Part shown: positions 26,936 to 34,287 of the stretch, piece by piece
Position numbering within the stretch: position 1 is the stretch's first letter
Layout: the number at the start of each line of letters is the position of its first letter
Assembly (NCBI RefSeq): GCF_024397915.1
Contig: NZ_CP073347.1
Location: 2,666,001 to 2,730,000, forward strand
From: Marinobacterium rhizophilum
GTDB taxonomy: Bacteria; Pseudomonadota; Gammaproteobacteria; Pseudomonadales; Balneatricaceae
Direction of reading: 5' to 3'
Length of the DNA stretch: 64,000 bases
Position numbers and translations under genes: made by a program
The notes under the pieces: model-generated
Told to the model about the DNA's origin: nothing
Database searches by the model: none
Seen by the model: only the letters and a program-made list of their open reading frames with translations

Positions 26936-27988
26936 TTACTTCTGGTCATCGCACACAGTCACCGGCTCTGCCAGTGCACGCAGAGAATCTGCAATTTCCT
27001 TGAGCCCCAGCACCCTGTCCGCCAACCCCGCATCGATTGCCGCCTTGGGCATGCCAAAAACAACTGAAGATGCCTCATTCTGTGCCAGTATATGGCCGCC
27101 ATAGCGCCTGACCTCTGTCAGCCCCTCCAGGCCATCAGACCCCATGCCTGTCAGAATGACCGCCAGTACCCGCTCGCCATAGGCCTGGGCAACACTGCAA
27201 AACAGCCTGTTGGCAGAGGGCCGAAAGCCACCTTCGGGTGCTGTCGCTGCCAGCCTGAGCCTCTGGTTCAGCGCCACCTCCAGATGATGACTGGAACCGG
27301 ACAGGTAGACCGTGCCGCCTTTCAGCGGCTCGCCCTCCGCTGCCATCTTCACCGACAGGGGCGTGACGCTGTTCAGCCAGTGGACGAGCCCCTCGGTAAA
27401 GCCCGTGGTGATGTGCTGTACCACCAGAATGGGCAGCGGGTAGTCTGCCGGTAGCACGGCCAGCAGCTGGGCCAGGGCCCCTGGCCCTCCCGTGGATGCC
27501 GCGATGGCAATCAACCGGTAGTGCCGTCTGGCAGCAACGAAGTCTGCTCTGGACATGGCCCCGGCCAGGCGCCGGTGCTGGCGCAGCGGCTTGACCTGGG
27601 CATAGAGTCTCACCGCCTCGATAAAGCTGTTCTTCATGGCGGCATTGAAGAGGCTGCTGTCGGGCCCGGGGTACAGGCTCAGTGCCATGGCACCTGCCTG
27701 CAACACCCTGACTGTCACGTCAGACAAGGGCAGATCTTCATTGTCGGACATCATGATCACCGGGGTTGGACAGTCCATCATGATATCCCGGGTTGTCTGA
27801 TATCCGCCCCGCGGGCCAAGTGCCGTACCGACGAGCACCAGATGCGGCCTGAGCCTTGCCGTCAACAGCACTGCATCACCGCCATTGGAGGCCTGCGCCA
27901 CCACACACATATCCGGCTGTGACTCGACAATATCGTAGAGTCTTTGTCGGATGCTGGCTGAGGTATCGGCAATCAGTACCTGAATCAT
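26936..27988 (-). CDS. cheB: CheB-like methylesterase with degenerate receiver
   Basis: CheB removes methyl groups from MCP glutamates. The catalytic domain looks intact: Ser165 (AIAASTGGPG), His192 (VVQHIT) and Asp285 (LTGMGSDGLEG). The N-terminal receiver is not: the acceptor Asp is Gly54 (LVLVGTALGPRGG), the second acidic-pocket residue is Thr, and the conserved Lys is Tyr106 (LSLYPGP). In ordinary CheB the receiver inhibits the esterase until phosphorylated, so this enzyme is probably independent of CheA phosphorylation. It begins 7 bp after the CheA gene and is the WspF-position gene of the cluster. Confidence 0.92.
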   Translation of the reverse strand: MIQVLIADTSASIRQRLYDIVESQPDMCVVAQASNGGDAVLLTARLRPHLVLVGTALGPRGGYQTTRDIMMDCPTPVIMMSDNEDLPLSDVTVRVLQAGAMALSLYPGPDSSLFNAAMKNSFIEAVRLYAQVKPLRQHRRLAGAMSRADFVAARRHYRLIAIAASTGGPGALAQLLAVLPADYPLPILVVQHITTGFTEGLVHWLNSVTPLSVKMAAEGEPLKGGTVYLSGSSHHLEVALNQRLRLAATAPEGGFRPSANRLFCSVAQAYGERVLAVILTGMGSDGLEGLTEVRRYGGHILAQNEASSVVFGMPKAAIDAGLADRVLGLKEIADSLRALAEPVTVCDDQK

Positions 27989-27995
27989 GACGTCC

Positions 27996-30269
27996 TCACA
28001 TCAGCAATCGCTGTATCGTCTGGATCAACGCATCGAGTTCGAACGCGCTTTTCACCAGATAGGCATCAGCTCCCGCGTTCATTCCGTTGAGACGGTCTTC
28101 CTCGGAATCCCGAGCTGTCAGCAGTATAACCGCAAGCTCCTGGTGCTGAATGGATGCCCGGATTGCGGTTGTCAGTTCAATACCGTCCATGCCGGGCATC
28201 TGTACATCACTGACGACCAGATCGACGCTATGCTGATTCAGCATTTGCCAGGCCTGGGCCCCGTCAACCGCCGACAGCACCTCGAAGCCGGCGTCCCGCA
28301 ATATGTTCTCTTCAAGCAGCCGCGTAGTGGCTGAATCATCCACCACCAGCAAGCGGTGCTTTTTCTGCGCTGCAGAAATGCCGATCGTAAGCCCGGCAGG
28401 GTTTTGAATGCTGCCACCCAGGTAGTCGCCGATCAGCTCCCGAAGATTCAGCACAGGCACCGGACAGCCGTGGCGATCCAGCGTAACCCCATGCACGTAG
28501 GGAACTTTTGCCAGGCGGGGCCCCAGGGGTTTTAGCAAAATATCCTCAATCCCCAGTACGTCGTCAACCGCCAGCGCCAGCGGCGTATCTGCCCCGCCAC
28601 TGCGCACGATGACCAGATGAAGGCTGTCATTCTCCGTGCGCAGATCCTGCTGCCCAATGCCCAGCAGGGTCTTTAGATCCAGCACCGGCAGCGACGCTGA
28701 ACCCACAAGCACCCGTTGCTGCCCCCGGATCGACACCAGGTCCGCAATCGCCACCTTCAGCATCTGCTCGACACGGGTAATCTCCAGCGCGTATGCATGC
28801 GTACCGAGCCTGATCAGCAGTACCTGCAACGTCGACAGGGACAAGGGCACCGACAGCACAAAGCAGGTAGAGTGATGACGTTGCGACTGCACAGTCACCG
28901 TGCCCCGGGCGCGCTCAATGGCCGTTTTTACCACATCCAGCCCGACGCCCCGCCCTGACACCGCATTCGCCGCCGCAACCGATGAAATCCCTGGCATGAA
29001 CACCAGCGTCTCGTGCGCGCGCTCATCCTCGGGTATGGCAATGCCCAGCCGGCTCGCCGACGCCCTGATAGCGCTCGAATCCAGCCCCTGGCCATCATCC
29101 TCGACGCTGACGATGACCCCGGTGCCCTCCAGCCTGGCCTGCACCCGCAACCGCCCCCGGGCGGGCTTGCCGGCTTCTCGCCGGCGGTCCGCCGTCTCCA
29201 GGCCGTGAGAAACGGCATTTCTCACCAACTGGAGTACCGCCTGTCGCAGCACACTGACCAGCGAGCGGTCTATCTCCAGCTCTTCGCCCCCGGTCAGCAG
29301 CTCGACCTGCTTGCCTGATTGCACCGCGAGGTCACGCACGACCCGCTGCAGGCCCTCACAGACCTGCCTGAAGGGCACCAGGCGCAACTGCTGTAGCTCC
29401 GCATCAAGGGGCAGGCTGGCAGCCCGCATACCCTGCGCATCCGCTCTGAAATCAACCGCCAGCTCATCCAGCTGCTGCACCAGGGCATCGGCACTGCGCA
29501 GATGCTGCGCCGAAGAGGTCGCGCCCAGCTGCAGGTGGGCGCGCATGCCGGCGATCAGAGGCTCCAGCGTCTTGGCCCGCTCCTCGTACCTCAGGCAGGC
29601 AATCCGAAACTCGCTGCTGCGTGTCAGTATCCGGTCGAGCTGCGCTGCGCTGACCTGAACCCGGGTGCCGGCCCCCGATGCGTCCGGCTCTGGCGGGGCT
29701 GTGTCAGGCACCGCCGCGGTTGCCGCCTTGGCCGCTGGTATCGAATCGGCAATCCCGGAGGGTGCTGCAGAAGCGGCCGGCGGGCTCAAAGCCCGCTGTT
29801 CCGCTGCTGCCTGAGGCGCGCCGGCATCAGCAGCCTGGGACGCCCATGGCGCCTGTGCAGTCACCGGCTCCGACAGGGCCTGAGCCAGGCTTTCACAGAG
29901 TTCCACAAAGCTGTTTTCGGGCAGTGAGTCACCCGCTTCCAGCGGCACGCTGGTCTGTTCAATGGCATCGACGGCGCAAAACAGCAATTGCGTTAGCGCC
30001 GGACTCGGCCGCAGCTGGCCGTTCCGCAGTGCAACGAAGAGTTCTTCTATGTGATGGCTGAGAGCTTCGAGTGGAATCAGTTCCACCGAGCGCGCCGCCC
30101 CCTTAAGACTGTGCGCCGCACGAAACAGGCTGTTGATCAGCGTTTGCGCCTGAGCATCCGTTGTCGCCTTTTCGAGCGCCAGCAGGTTTTCATTGAGCGT
30201 GCCAACATGCTCCCTCAGCTCAAGCACAAAGGTCTTCATCAAGCGCTGAATAAGTTCCTGATGGCTCAT
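27996..30269 (-). CDS. CheA-type histidine kinase fused to a receiver (WspE-like)
   Basis: A 757-residue CheA hybrid: HPt (about 1-105, His53 in RAAHSLKGAARS), a long Ala/Pro-rich linker (about 130-200) with no clear P2, a dimerisation helix, an HATPase with NAVSHGLE and DDGQGLD, a CheW-like domain (about 480-620), and a C-terminal receiver with Asp in LVVSDVQMPGMDG. The REC fusion is as in P. aeruginosa WspE. ATG at 30269 is preferred over a TTG two codons upstream. It lies 12 bp after the MCP gene. Confidence 0.93.
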   Translation of the reverse strand: MSHQELIQRLMKTFVLELREHVGTLNENLLALEKATTDAQAQTLINSLFRAAHSLKGAARSVELIPLEALSHHIEELFVALRNGQLRPSPALTQLLFCAVDAIEQTSVPLEAGDSLPENSFVELCESLAQALSEPVTAQAPWASQAADAGAPQAAAEQRALSPPAASAAPSGIADSIPAAKAATAAVPDTAPPEPDASGAGTRVQVSAAQLDRILTRSSEFRIACLRYEERAKTLEPLIAGMRAHLQLGATSSAQHLRSADALVQQLDELAVDFRADAQGMRAASLPLDAELQQLRLVPFRQVCEGLQRVVRDLAVQSGKQVELLTGGEELEIDRSLVSVLRQAVLQLVRNAVSHGLETADRRREAGKPARGRLRVQARLEGTGVIVSVEDDGQGLDSSAIRASASRLGIAIPEDERAHETLVFMPGISSVAAANAVSGRGVGLDVVKTAIERARGTVTVQSQRHHSTCFVLSVPLSLSTLQVLLIRLGTHAYALEITRVEQMLKVAIADLVSIRGQQRVLVGSASLPVLDLKTLLGIGQQDLRTENDSLHLVIVRSGGADTPLALAVDDVLGIEDILLKPLGPRLAKVPYVHGVTLDRHGCPVPVLNLRELIGDYLGGSIQNPAGLTIGISAAQKKHRLLVVDDSATTRLLEENILRDAGFEVLSAVDGAQAWQMLNQHSVDLVVSDVQMPGMDGIELTTAIRASIQHQELAVILLTARDSEEDRLNGMNAGADAYLVKSAFELDALIQTIQRLLM

Positions 30270-30281
30270 TGGCAACCGCCC

Positions 30282-31721
30282 TCAGCCATTGAGCATCGTT
30301 TTGAGCCGGTCACTCAGCTCGTCCAGCTTGCCGGCGGTCGCCTCCACCTGCTTGACCGCGGCGACGCTCTGGTTGGTGGTCGCATTGATATCGTTCATGG
30401 CCTGGCGAATCTGCGAGGTCCCGATTGCCTGCTGGTTGCTGGAGGCGGAAATTTTCGCCGCTGAACGGGCGTTTTCCCGCACCGCCTGCAGCAGACTGTC
30501 GATCACATCCCGGCTACTGTTAACCGTAGTGATGGCCAGCTCCACTCTTTTGGAGCCCTCTTCCATCAGCATCACCGCGGAGCTGGTGGCCTGCTGTACC
30601 TCGCCCAGAATCTGACGCACATCGGTGGTCGCGCTGCGCGACTGGTTGGCCAGATCCTTGATCTCCCGCGCCACCGCCGAAAAGCCGGAGCCCGCCACCT
30701 GATCCCTGGATGCCTCAATGCCGGCATTGATCGCCAGAATATTCGTCTGTTCAGCGATATCACCCACCACACTGATGATCTTGCCGACCGACTGTGTTTT
30801 TTCCGCCAGCGCCAGAATATTGCTGGCGATTCGCTCACTTTGTTCCTGTACATGCGTCATGGCCTGAATGGCCTCCTCAACCCGCAGGGCACCTTTGTCG
30901 CCCACCTCGGCGACCTGCCGGGAAAGGTCCATCACGTTGCGGCTGTGCTCCACGGCCTGTGCCGCCGTCTGGTCCAGCTCTTCAGCCGTACTGTTGGTCT
31001 GGCTGACGGCGGCCGCCTGCTCCTGGGTGGCCGCCACCTGCTCTGAAGCCCCGGCCAGGAGCTGACGCGCAAAGGCGGACAGGTTGCCCGCCGCGGTGTT
31101 CAGATTGCTGAAGGCCCCCCGCATGACCCAGAACACCCCGCAAAGCAGCACGATATAGAGCAGCAGAAACAGCCACTGCACGAGCTCGGCCTCCTGCTGA
31201 TTTTCCGCAGCCAGCTCCTCATAGGCCTCCACGGAGTCCTCTATCTTGCTGATAAGCCTGCGTAACAGCGGCTTGAGCAGCGCGATTTCATCCTGCAGTA
31301 GAGTCGTCGAGGGCAGGTTGAGAATCATCTCGATGCGCGGCTTTATCTCATTGCGCCACTGGCCTTCGCTTTCATCCAGGGCGGCCAGCACCGCCGGGGC
31401 AGTAGTCGCGTTGACTCCCTTGGCCGCATGCCCCTGGCGCAACCACAGATAACGCTCGTCCATCCGCTGGACGACGTCCTGCAGCAGGACGGATTCGGCC
31501 TGCAGGTCATCCGTTTCCTGTACGCTTTGCACTATCGATAACAGGGTTGCCCCCAGGTACCGGCCCTTGCCGTATATCTGGGCCGACGAAGCGGTACCCT
31601 GCATCTGCGAGATCAGGGTCATGTTAACCGCGACCTGCCCGATGGCCACCAGGGTAAAGACACCCAGAATGGTAACAAGCTTCGCCCGCAGGCTACCTCT
31701 GGAATAAACACTCGTTGTCAT
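30282..31721 (-). CDS. Methyl-accepting chemotaxis protein with divergent signalling tip
   Basis: The signal input of the chemosensory operon. It has an N-terminal membrane helix (AKLVTILGVFTLVAIGQVAV), a periplasmic helical region of about 150 residues without a recognised ligand-domain motif, a second helix (LFLLLYIVLLCGVFWVM) and a cytoplasmic signalling coil. At the hairpin tip the family consensus EAARAGExGRGFAVVA reads EASRDQVAGSGFSAVA, while EQTNILAINA is preserved. ATG at 31721 has AAGGA 9 bp upstream; an ATG 39 bp earlier overlaps cheW and lacks a ribosome site. The final helix ends KLDELSDRLKTMLNG with no CheB/CheR pentapeptide. Confidence 0.92.
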   Translation of the reverse strand: MTTSVYSRGSLRAKLVTILGVFTLVAIGQVAVNMTLISQMQGTASSAQIYGKGRYLGATLLSIVQSVQETDDLQAESVLLQDVVQRMDERYLWLRQGHAAKGVNATTAPAVLAALDESEGQWRNEIKPRIEMILNLPSTTLLQDEIALLKPLLRRLISKIEDSVEAYEELAAENQQEAELVQWLFLLLYIVLLCGVFWVMRGAFSNLNTAAGNLSAFARQLLAGASEQVAATQEQAAAVSQTNSTAEELDQTAAQAVEHSRNVMDLSRQVAEVGDKGALRVEEAIQAMTHVQEQSERIASNILALAEKTQSVGKIISVVGDIAEQTNILAINAGIEASRDQVAGSGFSAVAREIKDLANQSRSATTDVRQILGEVQQATSSAVMLMEEGSKRVELAITTVNSSRDVIDSLLQAVRENARSAAKISASSNQQAIGTSQIRQAMNDINATTNQSVAAVKQVEATAGKLDELSDRLKTMLNG

Positions 31722-31741
31722 GGCGCTGCGTCCTTGTGAAA

Positions 31742-32323
31742 TTACTTCTGATTTATCCATAAACCCGGGTCTGCCAGCAAGGAGCCCCCGTCCGCCAGAA
31801 TACCCAGCCCGGGAACCATGCCGACCAGGTGGGCTGCCGTGCTGGCGGCCGCTGGCGCCCTGATACTGCCAGGCGCCACCTGCATCACCGGCCCCAGTGC
31901 GCTGGCGACAATCCCCAGCTCGGCACTGCCCTGCCCCAGCACGACCAGGTGCCTGGCGTTCCCGGCATCGGTTTGTTGCGGTGCCTGCAGCAGTGCCAGC
32001 AGGTCAATCACCGGCAAGATATGACCGTGGCAATTGGTAATGCCCACAAAAGGCGCCTTGAGGCCAGGCAATGGCACAATGCTGTCTAGATACATGACTT
32101 CCTGTACATGGCGGGCCTCTATGCCGTAACCCTCGGCATTGAGATGAAAGGTGATCACCTCGACGGTGGGGTCCGACGCCGCGACAACAGGTGTGGCCAG
32201 CGCCCTGGCGCGTTCTTCCAGCACCCGGCGCTCTGCCAGCGACACCGCAGTATCAGTCCTTCCCCCCCCCCCCGCGAAGGCGAGCGCCCCGTCCTCCATC
32301 ACGCCTTTTGCATTGTCGCTCAT
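31742..32323 (-). CDS. CheW-like coupling protein carrying a G12 tract
   Basis: CheW couples MCPs to CheA. The CheW domain occupies about residues 52-185 (VEVITFHLNAEGYGIEARHV, LPGLKAPFVGITNCHGHILP, VIDLLALL). It follows a 50-residue Ala/Arg-rich extension. Codons 18-21 (Gly-Gly-Gly-Gly) are encoded by a run of 12 G on the coding strand, where slippage would shift the frame before the CheW domain. AGAGGA precedes the ATG, and the gene begins 1 bp after the cheR stop. Confidence 0.9.
   Translation of the reverse strand: MSDNAKGVMEDGALAFAGGGGRTDTAVSLAERRVLEERARALATPVVAASDPTVEVITFHLNAEGYGIEARHVQEVMYLDSIVPLPGLKAPFVGITNCHGHILPVIDLLALLQAPQQTDAGNARHLVVLGQGSAELGIVASALGPVMQVAPGSIRAPAAASTAAHLVGMVPGLGILADGGSLLADPGLWINQK
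32262..32273 (-). repeat. Homopolymeric G12 tract inside cheW
   Basis: Twelve consecutive C on the plus strand (G on the coding strand), about 50-60 bp into the cheW reading frame. The length given here keeps the frame open; a gain or loss of one or two bases would truncate the protein. It is the longest homopolymer noticed in the window. Confidence 0.9.
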
Positions 32324-33682
32324 CTATCCTCTCCGCATTTCCAGACGTGCAATCTGTTTGCGCGCTGTTGCCATGATGTCTGCGGCGGTTACACCCTTGA
32401 CCAGGGCAACCAGCGCACCGGCCGGCTGGCTGGCGGCCAGCCGGTAGGCATGCTGGCACGCCCGCCTGGCATCGTCCTGGCGACCCAGTCGCTCCAGCAC
32501 GGCGGCCATATTGAGTTGCACAATAATCAGGCTGTCATCCAGGTAGAGCGCCTTGCGAAACGCCGTCACGGCCGCGTCCAGGCAGCCCGCGGCAACCGCC
32601 TGCAGTCCCTGCTCGAAACAGTCCGCCGGACTCTGCACACCGACATGGGTGCTTGGCGCCAGCACCTTAACAGCCGGCGGCGAGTCAGGTGCCCGACGCG
32701 GGGCCTCACCGGACTGCGCCAAAACGGCTGTTGCGGCCCTGCCCTGGCGGTGAACCTCGGGCGGCAATGCCCTGCCCTGGGCAGGGCTGCAAAATGCAGA
32801 CGCCGGCTCAGGCAGAGGCTCTGCGCAGGCTTTTGCGCTACGGGCCGAAAAGACACCGGTGCCGTGGTCGGCCTCGGCCGTCGTTCTTCGCCGGTACAGC
32901 ACACCTGCGGGCGTCACCAGGGTTTCACAACCGGACACAACAGGCGCCAGGGGGTCGGACGGCCCCGTGATCAGCCAGCCGCCCGGCGCCAGACAGCGCT
33001 GCAGCCGCTGTACCACCTGCTGTGCCCGCTCCCGGTTGAAATAAATAAGTACATTGCGGCAGAGCACCAGATCCAGGTCGCAGATCCCGCTTTCGGTATC
33101 CGGATAGGGCGAGCGCAACAGGTTGTGCCGACGAAAACTGATACGGCGCCGCAGGCACGGATCGACCACGAAGTCCCCATGCGCCACAGCCGAGAAATAG
33201 GTTTGCCTCACGGGCCAGCGTTCCTCACTGCGAAATGACCAGGGCCGATACACGCCAGCCCGCGCCTTTGCCAGTGCAGCATCGGACATGTCGGTGGCCA
33301 GCAGCCAGGCCCGGTCAAGCAAGCGGGCCTCGTGCAGCAGTATTGCCAGCGAATAGACTTCCTCCCCGCTGGCACAGCCCGCACTCCAGACCCGCAGTGA
33401 GGCAAAAGCCCCCTGCCGGGAAACGAAGTCGGGCAGAACCCGATCCCTGATAAAGGCAAACTGCTCCGGGACGCGAAAAAAATAGCTTTCCTGCACGCTC
33501 AGGTGCTCAACCAGCCGGCCATACAGGTTCGGATCCTGGTCCAGCCGCTGCAGGTATTCGCACAGATCAGCACAGCCTGCCTGCTCCGCCTGATAGCGGA
33601 TGGCCGAAACCACGTAATCGAAACGATCGTTTTTTTGCCGCAAGCCAAAATGGCTGCAGACCCAGTCTTCTATTGTGTTCAC
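32324..33682 (-). CDS. CheR-type methyltransferase with TPR tail (WspC-like)
   Basis: CheR methylates MCP glutamates using S-adenosylmethionine. Seen are the N-terminal CheR helices (EDWVCSHFGLRQKNDRFDYV), the SAM site VWSAGCASGEEVYSLAILLH, the motif LVLCRNVLIYFNRERAQQVV and, after an Ala/Pro-rich linker, a C-terminal TPR pair (FEQGLQAVAAGCLDAAVTAF, ALYLDDSLIIVQLNMAAVLE). GTG at 33682 has GGGAGGA 7 bp upstream and matches the family start. An ATG at 33763 that overlaps the cheW stop would add 27 unrelated residues. A TPR tail is also found in Pseudomonas WspC. Confidence 0.9.
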   Translation of the reverse strand: MNTIEDWVCSHFGLRQKNDRFDYVVSAIRYQAEQAGCADLCEYLQRLDQDPNLYGRLVEHLSVQESYFFRVPEQFAFIRDRVLPDFVSRQGAFASLRVWSAGCASGEEVYSLAILLHEARLLDRAWLLATDMSDAALAKARAGVYRPWSFRSEERWPVRQTYFSAVAHGDFVVDPCLRRRISFRRHNLLRSPYPDTESGICDLDLVLCRNVLIYFNRERAQQVVQRLQRCLAPGGWLITGPSDPLAPVVSGCETLVTPAGVLYRRRTTAEADHGTGVFSARSAKACAEPLPEPASAFCSPAQGRALPPEVHRQGRAATAVLAQSGEAPRRAPDSPPAVKVLAPSTHVGVQSPADCFEQGLQAVAAGCLDAAVTAFRKALYLDDSLIIVQLNMAAVLERLGRQDDARRACQHAYRLAASQPAGALVALVKGVTAADIMATARKQIARLEMRRG

Positions 33683-33759
33683 CGCTGCGTCCTCCCTGAC
33701 ATGGGTCACTGCAACGCCAACGTTCATCCCGGGATCAAGCAGACACCTTACCGCTACCC

Positions 33760-34251
33760 TCATTGCGACGGGGGCTCGAGCAATGCCTGGTCCAGCTGCG
33801 CGGCTTCGAGATCATTCAGAAAACGCCCAAGCTCATGAATAACCATCAGGCCATCATCAAGCCGGGCAATGCCCGCAATAAAGTGACTCGCTCGATGTAT
33901 ATCCGTTGCAGGTTCAATCCGGGCAGCATCGATTGTGATCAAATCCAGTACCCGATCCACCCGGATCGCCACCAGCCGTTGTGCTAGCTTTACCAGCACC
34001 AGGTACTGCGTAACACTCAGGGGCTCAGGAGCCAGGTTGAAACGTGCGCGAATATCGAGCACCGCCACCAGCCGGCCATGGTAATTAATGACGCCCTCCA
34101 CCACGGACGGCGCCCCAGGTAGCGCAGTGACAGCGACCAGCCGCACGGTTTTCACCAACGATGCCACCGGCAACCCAAGCTGCAAATGGCCCAGTGACAC
34201 CAGCAAAAACTGCTGCTGTGCATCAACAGCCAACGCTCCGGTTTCAGACAT
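33760..34251 (-). CDS. CheW-like coupling protein
   Basis: A 163-residue CheW domain protein (FLLVSLGHLQLGLPVASLVK, VVEGVINYHGRLVAVLDIRA, LVKLAQRLVAIRVDRVLDLI). AAGGGA lies 6 bp before the ATG. It opens the CheW-CheR-CheW-MCP-CheA-CheB run. Two CheW proteins of different design in one operon are typical of Wsp-like systems, where one may be dedicated to array formation. It starts 36 bp after the hybrid kinase gene upstream, so readthrough from that gene is likely. Confidence 0.92.
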   Translation of the reverse strand: MSETGALAVDAQQQFLLVSLGHLQLGLPVASLVKTVRLVAVTALPGAPSVVEGVINYHGRLVAVLDIRARFNLAPEPLSVTQYLVLVKLAQRLVAIRVDRVLDLITIDAARIEPATDIHRASHFIAGIARLDDGLMVIHELGRFLNDLEAAQLDQALLEPPSQ

Positions 34252-34287
34252 TCCCAGTCCCTTGCAAAGGCCGCGGACGTTCTCAGC

